NCBI GenBank assembly: GCA_028285105.1
Contig: JANQQE010000031.1
Coordinates: 99,265-163,264, forward strand
Length of the DNA stretch: 64,000 bases
From: Alphaproteobacteria bacterium
Lineage (GTDB): Bacteria; Planctomycetota; Phycisphaerae; UBA1845
Reading direction: 5' to 3'
In this document: piece by piece, positions 8,804 through 18,299 of the stretch
Numbering within the stretch: position 1 is the stretch's first letter
How the letters are laid out: each line of letters starts with the position of its first letter
Notes under the pieces: generated by a model
The model's database searches: none
Told to the model about the DNA's origin: nothing
What the model saw: only the letters and a program-made list of their open reading frames with translations
Translations under genes and position numbers: made by a program

Positions 8804-10375
8804 GTGCAGCCCGTTGAAGACTATTACCGATATTGCCCGAATCAGCCGGAACTTCTGATCTCCGACGCGGTGTGCTTCGGACGGCGGCGGGCGAGCTATC
8901 CCTATTGTCACGGCTGCCAATTCAACGATGACGAGAAAGGCGGTCCGCAGAAGTCGGTCGTACCCAGAGGCTCACGGATTGCAGAGGAAAGATCGGAAAT
9001 GATCGAAAACGTATTTAAGGCCTACGACGTTCGCGCCACCTATCCCGACATGCTCAACGAAGATGTCGCCTGGCGGATCGGTTTTGCGACGGCATCGTTT
9101 CTCAATACGGCGATTCGCGGGATGGATCGAGCCGTCGGTGGGGCCACGACCATCGTCGTAGGGCGTGACATGCGAAAATCGAGTCCGAAACTCAGCAGCG
9201 CGTTGATCGATGGCATCCGGTCGGCTGGCTCGCCAGTGGTCGATATTGGCATGATCGACACGTCGCAGATTTATTTTGCGATCAACCATCTCAAGGCCTG
9301 CGGCGGGATCCAGACGACGGCCAGCCACAACCCAGCCCACTACAACGGTTTCAAAATTTCAGGTTTGAAAGGCGTTCCCGTTGGCGCCGATACGGGATTG
9401 ATGGATATTTGCCGCATTGCCCAGAACACGGTGAAGCATCTCGGATCGCAGATCGGCGATTTGTTCGAGCGCGATCTGTCTGAAGACTACAAACGTTTCG
9501 TTCGCGGATTTCTGGACACCCCGCGCAAAATGCGAATCTGCGTCGATGCGTCAAACGGAATGGCCGGTAAATGGGTTCCGATTATTTTTGGTGACGTGCC
9601 CGGTATCGATTTGTATTGCATCAACATGGAACACGACGGTGAATTCGCTCACGAACCAAACCCGCTGGTCGATGCCAACCTCGAACAACTGCAGAAGCTG
9701 GTGCAAAACAAGCGGGCGGACTTCGGTGTCTGCTTCGATGGCGACGCCGATCGATTGATCGTTGTCGATGAGAATTCAGACATTATTCGTTGCGATTTAC
9801 TAACCGCGCTTCTCGCGCGTACGTTTCTTGAAAACGAACCGGGAGCGACGGTCGTCTACGACTTACGCAGCAGCCGCGTCGTCGCTGAAGAAATCAAAGA
9901 CGCCGGTGGCGTTCCCCGTCGCGAGCGCGTTGGCCATGCTTACATGAAGAAATCGCTGAGCGATACCAAGGGCGTTTTCGGCGGCGAACTGTCCGGGCAC
10001 TTTTACTTTAAAGACAACTATTACTGCGATTCGGGCATGCTCGCGTTCGCCCATGTGATCAACGTGCTGACCAAAACCGGATCGAGCCTCAGCGAATTGA
10101 TCGACCCGCTGCGACGGTTCTGCTCGAGCGGCGAACGCAATTTCCACAACGAGGACAAGGACGAAGCAATCAACGCATTGGCCGAGCGGTATTCCGATGG
10201 TCGCGTCGATTTTCTCGACGGCGTCACCGTGCAATATCCGAATTGGTGGTTCAACGTTCGCAAGTCGAACACCGAACCCTTGCTGCGATTGAATGTCGAA
10301 GCCCGCTACGCCGCGCACTTGGATGAGAAGCTCGAAGAGTTGGCCCCCATGCTGGGCGAACCGGAAGAACATTAG
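8804..10375 (+). CDS. Phosphomannomutase/phosphoglucomutase with a cysteine-rich N-terminal extension
   Basis: Alpha-D-phosphohexomutase, interconverting hexose 1- and 6-phosphates for polysaccharide, LPS or glycogen precursors. Family motifs: the phosphoserine loop TTASHNPAHYNGFK (Ser174), the magnesium loop FDGDADR (about residue 312), the sugar-binding GGELSGHFYF and the phosphate-binding RKSNTEPLLRLN. The core begins at about residue 66 (MIENVFKAYDVR) and would give a normal 458-residue enzyme. The frame is open for 65 more codons from a GTG at 8804, and this part has four cysteines (C11, C24, C35, C38; the last two in CHGC) like a zinc ribbon. The ATG at 8999 has GAGGAAAG upstream, so the start is ambiguous. 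Confidence 0.9.
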   Translation: MQPVEDYYRYCPNQPELLISDAVCFGRRRASYPYCHGCQFNDDEKGGPQKSVVPRGSRIAEERSEMIENVFKAYDVRATYPDMLNEDVAWRIGFATASFLNTAIRGMDRAVGGATTIVVGRDMRKSSPKLSSALIDGIRSAGSPVVDIGMIDTSQIYFAINHLKACGGIQTTASHNPAHYNGFKISGLKGVPVGADTGLMDICRIAQNTVKHLGSQIGDLFERDLSEDYKRFVRGFLDTPRKMRICVDASNGMAGKWVPIIFGDVPGIDLYCINMEHDGEFAHEPNPLVDANLEQLQKLVQNKRADFGVCFDGDADRLIVVDENSDIIRCDLLTALLARTFLENEPGATVVYDLRSSRVVAEEIKDAGGVPRRERVGHAYMKKSLSDTKGVFGGELSGHFYFKDNYYCDSGMLAFAHVINVLTKTGSSLSELIDPLRRFCSSGERNFHNEDKDEAINALAERYSDGRVDFLDGVTVQYPNWWFNVRKSNTEPLLRLNVEARYAAHLDEKLEELAPMLGEPEEH

Positions 10376-10491
10376 TCGCAGGATATGAATTGATCCATTG
10401 CCTTCCACTTTCGCCGAACGAATCGGCGCTGAAATAAGTCAAAAGCAAATGACCGTAACCACAGAACCATCCAACCGAATCGAGCGTGCCG

Positions 10492-11727
10492 ATGGCTGAT
10501 GCCGTTCAAATGCAACTGGACTGCGGCATCGGGTTAGCCGTATTGGAAATGCCGCATCGACGGGCAGTCGCGTCGGAGATGCGCGTGCTGACCGGTGTCG
10601 TCAACGAGCCGGCAGACAAGTTGGGACTCGCCCATCTCGTCGAGCAGACCGTCGACAAAGGCACGCAGGATCATACGGGGCGCGAGTTGCAGGATGAGTT
10701 CGACAAGATTGGAACCGGTGTCCATAGCTGGTGCGGTAAGCAGGCCAGCGGGTTCACGTCGCTTTGTCTGCCCGAATATTTCGCCCGCAACATCGAACTG
10801 CAAGCCGAACTGCTCCGCACGCCAACGTTTCCGAAAGATTCGTGCGACGTGGCGATCGAACTTGCCCGGCAGGAGTTGATGTCCCTCGAAGATGATGCCC
10901 AAGGGTTGGCTGACAAACACATCGGCAGGCAGGCGATGGGGCCGCTGCTGGGTCGGCATACATCCGGCGAATCCGAAACGCTCGCGAACATCTACCGCGA
11001 CGATTTCGTTTCTTTCTGGCAGTCGAATTACGCAGCCGGCAAGATGCAGGTCTCGATTGTGGGGCCCATGTCACCGAGTCAGGTGGCTGACATCATCGAA
11101 GCACGGTTCAGCGGATTCGGTGACAAGACGCAAACCAATCGCGACATCGTCCCCGTCGAATTTGATGCGGTCGCCAAGCATCACGACAAACAAACCGAAC
11201 AGGAACACATGGTCATCGCTCTTCAAGGCGTGCGCAAGTCTGGCGAGTCGTACAGTGCCGCGCGAATACTAATGGGTGTGTTGGCCGGGGGGATGAGTGC
11301 CCGGTTGTTTACGGAAGTGCGCGAGAAACTGGGGCTGGTCTATTGGGTCGGCGGTTGGCAGGAGCATCCGCGGGGGGCTGGGTTGATGTACTTTGGAGCG
11401 TCCACCACGCCGGAGCGCTGCTCGAAAACGTACGAAACGATGCTGGCAGAGTTGGCGCGGGTTGGCAAAGACGTGACGCAGGAAGAAGTGGATCGCGCCC
11501 GGACAGGAATTGAAGTGCGTTTCGATATTCGTGGCGACGTCACGCGGGCGCTTTGCAGCGAACTTGCCGACGATTTGATGCACTTCGGCAGACCGGTTCC
11601 TCGCGAAGACAAACTCAAGCGTTTGCGGGATGTGACTATCGATGACGTGAAGCGGTTTTGGGAGGGGTATGTGCAAGATGCTCCGCGCAGCGTGGTCACA
11701 TTGGGACCGAAGGCGCTCGATTCCTAA
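10492..11727 (+). CDS. M16-family peptidase homologue, probably the non-catalytic subunit
   Basis: Insulinase/processing-peptidase fold of about 411 residues. In active M16 enzymes the zinc motif is HxxEH; here the matching place reads HLVEQ (in AHLVEQTVDKGT), so the second histidine is replaced by glutamine and zinc binding is probably lost. The C-terminal half keeps the family pattern, for example GGMSARLFTEVREKLGLVYWVG. The next gene encodes a second M16 protein with an intact motif, and two-subunit M16 proteases with one inactive partner are known (mitochondrial processing peptidase and bacterial M16B pairs). The ATG at 10492 is preferred over the GTG two codons upstream, but neither has a strong ribosome site. 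Confidence 0.88.
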   Translation: MADAVQMQLDCGIGLAVLEMPHRRAVASEMRVLTGVVNEPADKLGLAHLVEQTVDKGTQDHTGRELQDEFDKIGTGVHSWCGKQASGFTSLCLPEYFARNIELQAELLRTPTFPKDSCDVAIELARQELMSLEDDAQGLADKHIGRQAMGPLLGRHTSGESETLANIYRDDFVSFWQSNYAAGKMQVSIVGPMSPSQVADIIEARFSGFGDKTQTNRDIVPVEFDAVAKHHDKQTEQEHMVIALQGVRKSGESYSAARILMGVLAGGMSARLFTEVREKLGLVYWVGGWQEHPRGAGLMYFGASTTPERCSKTYETMLAELARVGKDVTQEEVDRARTGIEVRFDIRGDVTRALCSELADDLMHFGRPVPREDKLKRLRDVTIDDVKRFWEGYVQDAPRSVVTLGPKALDS

Positions 11728-11764
11728 CGCATTCAAAAAAAGGCAAAACGCGAAAGCAAAGAGC

Positions 11765-13003
11765 ATGGGCGATCAATTCACCATCAGCAAATTGTCGAAC
11801 GGTTTAGACATCGCCATCGAGCGGATGGAAGGCGTTAAGTCTGTCGGCGCAGGGTTTCTCGTGAAAACCGGTGCCCGCGACGAAACGTCCGACCTTGCCG
11901 GTGTGTCGCACTTTTTGGAACACATGTGTTTCAAGGGGACGCCCAACCGCAGCGCCGCCCAACTCAACATCGACTTCGATCGCATCGGCGGAAACCCCAA
12001 CGCATTCACGTCGCACGATCGCACGTTTTACCACGGATTGGCCCGATCAACGGATTTTTCGCGGCTGCTCGAGATCCTCGGCGACATGATGCACTCGACG
12101 TTACCGCCCGACGAATTCGACATGGAAAAAAACGTCGTCCTCGAAGAGATCGCAATGTCCAACGATCGCATCGAGCATGTGGCGTTCGATCAAATCATCG
12201 AATCGGTGTTCAAGGGCAACAGTCTCTCATGGCCCGTACTCGGTTACGATCGAACGGTGAAGGCAATGTCCCGCGATCAGATGAACGATTACTTTCAGAC
12301 GCGATACACGCCTGCCAACATGGTGCTGGTGGTCGCGGGCGCAGTCGATCCGCAGGAAGTCATCGCAGAAGCCGAAAAAATGTGCGGGCATTGGCAAGCT
12401 GGCGAGCCCCGTCCTGATCGAACCAAGCCGGTGATGGGCAAGGGAATCGTTCAAAAGACGATCGACCGCTTCAATCAGCAGGTGGTCGCGATCACCTTTG
12501 AAGGACCGGGGGCGATCGATCCTTTGCACGACACAGCCGAGGCAGCCGCTTCGATCCTCGGCGGTGGTAACTCGCGGTTCTACTGGAACATCGAACAGAC
12601 CGGCCTCGCTCCATACGCTGGTGCGTATCGGTTAGACTTCGGCGATTGCGGGTTGTTTATTTTGATGGCCCAATGCGATCCGCAGAATACCGAACGCGTG
12701 ATTGAGGCATTACGCAAAGAAGCCAAGGAGTTCGCAACCGGTCCGGTGTCCGAAGAAGAAATCCAGCGGGTCAAAAACAAGCGGCGGACCGGGTTGGCTG
12801 TCGAGGGCGAGTCGCCGCACCATCGGTTGGTTCAGGTAATGGACGATGTCGATTATCGAGGCAAACCCCGCACGGTCGAGGACCGCATCGCTGCCGTCAA
12901 TGCGGTCGATCGCGATTCACTGCATGATCTTTTCGATGCATTTCCGGTCGATGGCGAATGGCTGCTGGTGAGCGTGGGCCCGCTGGCATCGACGGCGGCT
13001 TGA
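11765..13003 (+). CDS. M16-family zinc peptidase, catalytic subunit
   Basis: A 412-residue insulinase/mitochondrial-processing-peptidase-like enzyme. The zinc motif is complete: SHFLEHMCFKGT contains HxxEH, and a downstream glutamate lies in NVVLEEIAMSNDR. Later elements (YFQTRYTPANMVLVVAGAVD, GGGNSRFYWNIEQTGLAPY) match the family. The frame is open from 11669, overlapping the previous gene, but the ATG at 11765 fits the usual family start. It follows its inactive paralogue by 37 bases and the pair probably assembles as a heterodimer in which this chain cuts the substrate. The substrate cannot be told from sequence. Confidence 0.93.
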   Translation: MGDQFTISKLSNGLDIAIERMEGVKSVGAGFLVKTGARDETSDLAGVSHFLEHMCFKGTPNRSAAQLNIDFDRIGGNPNAFTSHDRTFYHGLARSTDFSRLLEILGDMMHSTLPPDEFDMEKNVVLEEIAMSNDRIEHVAFDQIIESVFKGNSLSWPVLGYDRTVKAMSRDQMNDYFQTRYTPANMVLVVAGAVDPQEVIAEAEKMCGHWQAGEPRPDRTKPVMGKGIVQKTIDRFNQQVVAITFEGPGAIDPLHDTAEAAASILGGGNSRFYWNIEQTGLAPYAGAYRLDFGDCGLFILMAQCDPQNTERVIEALRKEAKEFATGPVSEEEIQRVKNKRRTGLAVEGESPHHRLVQVMDDVDYRGKPRTVEDRIAAVNAVDRDSLHDLFDAFPVDGEWLLVSVGPLASTAA

Positions 13004-13108
13004 TCCACATCCGAAAGACCCTATCCTTCGCGTTCAATAATGACGCCCATCGCCCCGCAAGCCCAAATGCAGTGATGGTCCAACGCTGAAACCTACACGG
13101 TTATTGCC

Positions 13109-15970
13109 ATGACATTCGCACAAATACGCCAACAGTTTCTCGACTTCTTCGCAGACAAAGAGCACGCCATCGTCGATTCGTCACCGGTCGTTCCGCACGA
13201 CGATCCGACGCTGCTCTTTACCAATGCGGGGATGAACCAATTCAAGGATGTGTTTCTTGGCAGCGGTTCGCGTCCATATGTGCGGGCGGCTGACTCGCAG
13301 AAATGCATTCGGGCTGGCGGGAAGCACAACGATCTCGACGATGTTGGCAAGGACACCTACCACCACACGTTTTTCGAGATGCTCGGCAACTGGTCGTTCG
13401 GCGATTACTTCAAAGAAGATGCCATCAAGTGGGCTTGGGAACTGCTCACGGAAGTGTGGGGCATCGAGAAGGATCGGTTGTATGCGACGTATTTCGAGGG
13501 CGATCCGGATTTGAATCTCGAACCCGATCTCGAAGCCGCAGAGCTTTGGAAAAAACTGACCGATATCGATCCGACGCACGTGATACCCGGCGACAAGAAG
13601 GACAACTTCTGGGAGATGGGCGCGACGGGACCATGCGGGCCATGCAGCGAAATACACGTCGACTTAACGCCGGATAAGTCGGGCGGATCGCGTGTCAATC
13701 AGGATGATCCGAGCGTCATCGAGATTTGGAACCTCGTGTTCATTCAGTTCAACCGGGTGGCTGACGGAACGCTTCATCCGCTGCCCGCAAGGCACGTCGA
13801 TACGGGGATGGGTTTTGAACGCATTTGCGCCGTACTCCAAGGCAAGAAGAGCAACTACGACACCGATGTCTTTACGCCCATATTCGATGCGATTCAGAAA
13901 AAAACCGGAGCGGCTGCGTACGGTGGGTTGCTTGAAAGCGACGTCAAGAGGCAACCCGACAAGCGTAACGATTTGATGCGCGATGTGTCATACCGTGTCA
14001 TTGCGGATCACCTGCGATGTCTGACGTTTGCATTGACCGACGGTGCGGTGCCCAGCAACGAAGGGCGCGGGTACGTGCTTCGGCGAATCCTGCGTCGCGC
14101 GGTGCGCTATGGTCGCCAATACTTCGACATGACCGAACCTTTCCTTTGCGATCTCGTCAAGTCCTTAGCCGATCACATGGGCGATGCATTTGCCGAACTG
14201 CGCAGCGCCAACCAAGGCAAGAACGTCGAATACGTCGCCGAACTCATCCGCGATGAAGAGGTTTCTTTCGGACGCACGCTCGACCGTGGCATCAAACTGT
14301 TCGACGAAGCGGCTGAGCGGGCTGACGGTAACCGCGTTCGGGCTGACGATGCGTTCATGCTTCACGATACGTATGGTTTCCCTGTCGATCTAACCGAGTT
14401 GATGGCCGAAGAACGCGGTATGACGGTTGATACGGCTGGGTATGAGCGACTGATGGACGAAGCCCGCGCGAAGGCGCAAGCTTCTGGCGCTGGCGACGAT
14501 GCGTTCAACATGAACATCATCGACGCCATGCCTTCCACCGACGATGCGGCGAAGTACACCGACACCACGTTGTGCGGACAACTGGTCGGATACATTCATG
14601 ACGGGCAGTTCATAGACGACGGCGATGTGCCTTATGGCGAGACCGTTGCGCTGGTCCTCGACGAAACGTGCTTCTATGGCGAGCAGGGTGGTCAGGTTGG
14701 CGATCGCGGCGACATGGAAGCCACGGGTGAATCGCCCGGCGCATTCGACGTGCCGGGGTTTCGCGTGACCGACACCAAACGATTCGGCGACACCGTGCTG
14801 CACATCGGCGAGTTGATTTCGAGCGAGTTTCCGCTGGTGGTCGGCACGAATTTGAAGCTCAGTGTCGATCCCGATGAACGCATTCAGATCGTGCGCAACC
14901 ACACAGCCACTCACCTATTGAACTGGGCGCTGCGTGAAGTGCTTGGCAGCGGTGTCGATCAGCGCGGTTCGCACGTCGATTCCGAAAAGACGCGCTTCGA
15001 TTTCACTTGTCGCAAACCCGTAGAAACCGACGAACTCGATCGCATCGGGAAGCTTGTCGAAGATAAGATCGCAGCGAATCTCGCGGTGCATACCCAGGAG
15101 GTGGCTGAGACCGATGCCCGCAAGATCAATACGCTTCGTGCGGTCTTCGGCGAAAAGTACCCCGAGCGCGTACGCGTCGTTTCAATCGGCGCAGACATAG
15201 ACGCCATGCTCGCATCGCCCGATGACGAGTCGTGGATGCAATTCTCCGTTGAGTATTGCGGTGGCATCCATGTCGACAAAACTGCGATCATCGATCGTTT
15301 TGTGTTGACGGCAGAGGAAGGCGTTGCGAAAGGCATCCGCCGAGTCGTGGGTATCACCGGAGAGTCAGCCGCCAATGCCATCCGCGAAGGCGAGAATCTT
15401 TCGACCGAACTTGAATCGATCGCGCAGAAAATCGAAGCCGGCGAATCGGTCGAGTTAGCCGACATGCAGCAGTGCCTATCCGACGCAGTCATTCCGATCT
15501 CCGTCCGGCATGCACTGCGCCAGCAACTCACCGACCTTCAAAAGAAACTCAAGAAGTCGCAAAAGGCATCGTCAGCCGCATCAGCCGACGCTGTCTTTGC
15601 AATCGTTGATGAACTTGTCGCGAGCGCATCATCCCTGAGCGACATCGCCATCGTCACCGGCGAAGTACCCTCGGCGAACGGTGACGCCCTGCGAACCGCA
15701 ATCGATCGCGTGCGACAAAAAACCGAAGGGTCGGCTGTCCTGCTGGCAACGCACGACGGCGCGAAGGTCACGTTGATGGCCGGTATGAGCAAGTCGGCGA
15801 TTGCGGCTGGCTTGAAAGCAGGCGACCTGATCCGCGAGGTAGCCCCGCATGTAGGGGGCAAGGGCGGCGGACGACCCGACATGGCCCAGGGCGGCGGCGG
15901 AAATCCCGAAGGAATCGCGCAAGCCGTGACTGCAGCAAGGGATTGGATTCGTGGCAAACTTGGTAGCTGA
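13109..15970 (+). CDS. alaS: Alanyl-tRNA synthetase
   Basis: Attaches alanine to tRNA-Ala and hydrolyses mischarged Ser/Gly-tRNA-Ala. At 953 residues it is slightly longer than the usual 870-900. Order of domains: class II catalytic core (FTNAGMNQFKDVFLG, then GKHNDLDDVGKDTYHHTFFE, then EIWNLVFIQFNR), tRNA-recognition region (SNEGRGYVLRRILRRAVRYG), the editing domain with both zinc motifs (RNHTATHLLNWALREVL and YCGGIHVDKT), a helical region, and the glycine-rich C-Ala end (GGKGGGRPDMAQGGG). It is preceded by about 100 bases with no obvious control element. Identification is secure. Confidence 0.98.
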   Translation: MTFAQIRQQFLDFFADKEHAIVDSSPVVPHDDPTLLFTNAGMNQFKDVFLGSGSRPYVRAADSQKCIRAGGKHNDLDDVGKDTYHHTFFEMLGNWSFGDYFKEDAIKWAWELLTEVWGIEKDRLYATYFEGDPDLNLEPDLEAAELWKKLTDIDPTHVIPGDKKDNFWEMGATGPCGPCSEIHVDLTPDKSGGSRVNQDDPSVIEIWNLVFIQFNRVADGTLHPLPARHVDTGMGFERICAVLQGKKSNYDTDVFTPIFDAIQKKTGAAAYGGLLESDVKRQPDKRNDLMRDVSYRVIADHLRCLTFALTDGAVPSNEGRGYVLRRILRRAVRYGRQYFDMTEPFLCDLVKSLADHMGDAFAELRSANQGKNVEYVAELIRDEEVSFGRTLDRGIKLFDEAAERADGNRVRADDAFMLHDTYGFPVDLTELMAEERGMTVDTAGYERLMDEARAKAQASGAGDDAFNMNIIDAMPSTDDAAKYTDTTLCGQLVGYIHDGQFIDDGDVPYGETVALVLDETCFYGEQGGQVGDRGDMEATGESPGAFDVPGFRVTDTKRFGDTVLHIGELISSEFPLVVGTNLKLSVDPDERIQIVRNHTATHLLNWALREVLGSGVDQRGSHVDSEKTRFDFTCRKPVETDELDRIGKLVEDKIAANLAVHTQEVAETDARKINTLRAVFGEKYPERVRVVSIGADIDAMLASPDDESWMQFSVEYCGGIHVDKTAIIDRFVLTAEEGVAKGIRRVVGITGESAANAIREGENLSTELESIAQKIEAGESVELADMQQCLSDAVIPISVRHALRQQLTDLQKKLKKSQKASSAASADAVFAIVDELVASASSLSDIAIVTGEVPSANGDALRTAIDRVRQKTEGSAVLLATHDGAKVTLMAGMSKSAIAAGLKAGDLIREVAPHVGGKGGGRPDMAQGGGGNPEGIAQAVTAARDWIRGKLGS

Positions 15971-16094
15971 CCGAACTCTTTCAGGTCGGAGTGCCAACCG
16001 ATGATCCCCCAGTTTTCACCTGAAAACAGCCCAATTTCACGCAAATACGACGCGAGAATGTGAAGCGTACGTTGGCATTTGGACGATATCAGGC

Positions 16095-17348
16095 GTGCCG
16101 GAGTCACATACGCCGGTTTCTGATGTCGTTTCCCTAGAGATGCCGATGGCCTACGTTGCAGACAATCGATCCAAAACCAACGCGCAAGTGAAGCGTCCGC
16201 GCACGAAGGTTTTGGTGGTCGGACCGGTGACAGCCGTTGGCGGCATCGGCCAAGTCGCCCGCATGTCGGTCAACGCGATGGACGCGAAGCGCTTCGACAT
16301 CGCCACCTGCGACACGACAAAAGACACGCCGGAAAATCGTAGCTTGTTCTCAGCCCTGTGGTCCCACGCCCGCAGATTCGTGAATCTGATCCGCAATATC
16401 CGAACGCATAAACCCGATGTAATTCACCTGCACACGTGCAGCTACCTGACGTTCTTCCGCACGCTGGTCGATGTCACGGTGTGTCGCTGCATGCGGCGCA
16501 ACTATGTGCTGCACATTCATGGCGGACTCTTTGACGAGTTCCTTGGGTCGCTTTCCGGCTGGAAAAAAGAGTGGGTCTCAAATGCGCTTTGTCATGCAGG
16601 TCGGGTGATCGTACTCGGTGAACGCTGGCGAACGAATTTGATGCGGCGGGTGGCAGGCATGAAGATCGCGGTGCTTCCCAACGCCATCGAGCTTTCGCAC
16701 GAAGCCCGCAAGCGTGCAGAAATCGAAGCGTCGATGGGCGTTGTGTTCATTGGCGATTTGTCGGAACCGAAGCGCCCGGAGGATTTGATCGTTGCCTACG
16801 CGGCGCTTCCCAGTCCGATGCGAAAATCGTTTCAGCTTCATTTTGTCGGCGGCGGAACACCACAGCGGCGCGGACACTTGCGTTCGTTGACCGAGCGGTT
16901 GAATCTAACCGACCGCGTGATCTTTCACGGTTCGCTACAACATGAAAAGGTGACCGAACTGCTTCAAGATGCGGATCTGTTTGTATTGCCAAGCCGCGCG
17001 GAAGGTCAGCCGATCGCACTGCTCGAAGCGATGGCGGCAGACCGTGCGTCGATCGTAACGAATGTTGGTGCGATTCCTGAGACGGTCGCCGATGGGGTAG
17101 AGGCCCGCATCGTCGAACCCTGCAATCCCCTGCAACTGGCCAACGCCATGCGAGAATTGCTAGCCAACCCAGCCAAGCGGCGATCTATGGGGCAAGCCGC
17201 TCGTCTCCGCGTCGAAAACGACTTCTCAACCCAGCGTTTCGTCCAGAGTCTCTCAGCAATCTGGGAATCCGAAGCCCAAAAGCAAATCAGCAAAGACGCA
17301 GTCCCGATCCCACGATTGGCTTCCACCTCGTTTCGCTCGATTCTCTAA
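16095..17348 (+). CDS. Glycosyltransferase, GT4 family
   Basis: Retaining GT-B glycosyltransferase of 417 residues that probably builds a surface or exopolysaccharide from a nucleotide-sugar donor. The N-terminal Rossmann half opens with VLVVGPVTAVGGIGQVAR and has VIHLHTCSYLTFFR and VLHIHGG. The C-terminal half has the donor-binding pattern: VVFIGDLSEPKRPEDLI, FHGSLQHEKVTELLQDAD and PSRAEGQPIALLEAMA, the GT4 E(x7)E signature. The start is uncertain; GTG 16095 or ATG 16140 are both possible. No other polysaccharide genes flank it, so acceptor and product are unknown. Confidence 0.9.
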   Translation: MPESHTPVSDVVSLEMPMAYVADNRSKTNAQVKRPRTKVLVVGPVTAVGGIGQVARMSVNAMDAKRFDIATCDTTKDTPENRSLFSALWSHARRFVNLIRNIRTHKPDVIHLHTCSYLTFFRTLVDVTVCRCMRRNYVLHIHGGLFDEFLGSLSGWKKEWVSNALCHAGRVIVLGERWRTNLMRRVAGMKIAVLPNAIELSHEARKRAEIEASMGVVFIGDLSEPKRPEDLIVAYAALPSPMRKSFQLHFVGGGTPQRRGHLRSLTERLNLTDRVIFHGSLQHEKVTELLQDADLFVLPSRAEGQPIALLEAMAADRASIVTNVGAIPETVADGVEARIVEPCNPLQLANAMRELLANPAKRRSMGQAARLRVENDFSTQRFVQSLSAIWESEAQKQISKDAVPIPRLASTSFRSIL

Positions 17349-17666
17349 TTCCGAGTCGCCCGCTCTCAGGCCCTCCCCAGTCACAGACTCAGCCGAATTC
17401 CCCAATTCTTCACAAAAAGCGGGCTCCGTTGTCAGATTTGGGCGGCCTCAAGCTATTATTCTATGGAGAGAGCGATCCTTTGGGATCAACGGATTCCTGG
17501 CCTGCGTGGGGGTGGGCAGGGAGCGGTTCGATAGGAGGGCGATTGCGCCCTCCTGTCTTCGTTTGAGCACCGGCGCTCTTTCAAATTCGTACTCCTCCAA
17601 GAGAGAGCGCCGGTCTTTGACGACTTTGCGATCATTCGTGCATCCTGCTACCTAACTCACATTCAT
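17349..17666 (+). ncRNA. Intergenic region with a candidate structured RNA (about 17464-17613)
   Basis: No ORF is convincing here, but the region is full of ordered inverted repeats. A promoter-like pair TTGTCA (17429-17434) and TATTAT (17454-17459), 19 bases apart, precedes it. A perfect nine-base stem closes a four-base loop at 17533-17554. A ten-base stem pairs 17570-17579 with 17604-17613. The segment CGCTCTTTC (17574-17582) can also pair with an upstream copy GAGAGAGCG (17466-17474); the same nine bases recur at 17601-17609, so two exclusive folds are possible. There is no plus-strand gene directly downstream, so it would be a free-standing RNA. I do not recognise the family. Confidence 0.4.
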
Positions 17667-18086
17667 TTATCCGTTTTTAGAATTCCAGTTTAGTTCGTCT
17701 CGGCATGAGTCAACGGGGCGCCCGCACTCTGGGCAACGCGGTTCCACAAGTCCGCGCAATTGATACCCACAGCGAATGCAAATTGAAATTCCGAGCTTGT
17801 TGATTTCCTTTCGGAGACGGTAGGCAATACTACTTCTATATACGAAGTGTGGGAAGTAAATCACCCCAACGCCGAGGGTGAACCAGACGTATGCGACTTG
17901 TGACAGTTCCTCCCATCCATCACCCAGAGATCGAAACCAGTCTCGAAGTACAAACCACACGGCACCAAGAAGCACGATCATGGTTACGGTTAACCAGAGT
18001 TTGTGTTCTGACGCCGCTATGAGCGTTTTGCGCCGTAGCTTCTTGTCTTTTATAAGCTTCAATTCCGGAAACAGGGACTCAAGCAT
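17667..18086 (-). CDS. Small membrane protein with C-terminal zinc ribbon
   Basis: About 139 residues with two probable membrane spans (LWLTVTMIVLLGAVWFVL and AYVWFTLGVGVIYFPHFVY) followed by a cytoplasmic zinc ribbon: CIRCGY, then CPECGRP, that is two CxxC pairs about 14 residues apart. The frame is open to 18329, but that end overlaps tRNA-Leu and its promoter. I therefore prefer the ATG at 18086, which has AGGA six bases before it. Zinc-ribbon tails of this kind (xCxxCGYxLxG...CPECG) recur in planctomycete membrane proteins of unknown role. No partner gene is adjacent. Confidence 0.65.
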   Translation of the reverse strand: MLESLFPELKLIKDKKLRRKTLIAASEHKLWLTVTMIVLLGAVWFVLRDWFRSLGDGWEELSQVAYVWFTLGVGVIYFPHFVYRSSIAYRLRKEINKLGISICIRCGYQLRGLVEPRCPECGRPVDSCRDELNWNSKNG

Positions 18087-18218
18087 TAGCATTCCTAATT
18101 CACAATCGTGCGTGCCGGTATCGCACGCCGAAACAACGAGTGCTACTCCGATGATCTTAACGCAATGCATTGGTTCTAACCCCGTATTTGCCTCCATTCT
18201 CAGTGTTTCCCGCCCGTA

Positions 18219-18247
18219 TTGACAGCATTTGCTTACAATTCTAGGAT
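18219..18247 (+). promoter_or_regulatory. Sigma-70-type promoter for tRNA-Leu
   Basis: A perfect -35 box TTGACA (18219-18224) is followed after 17 bases by TAGGAT (18242-18247). Transcription would begin near 18254, about 45 bases before the tRNA. Its position inside the upstream frame of the minus-strand zinc-ribbon gene argues for the shorter start of that gene. Confidence 0.65.
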
Positions 18248-18299
18248 GCGTCGCTCGCTGGTGGGTTGTTGCGTTCTTGACACCTCTCGGCCGAGGACA

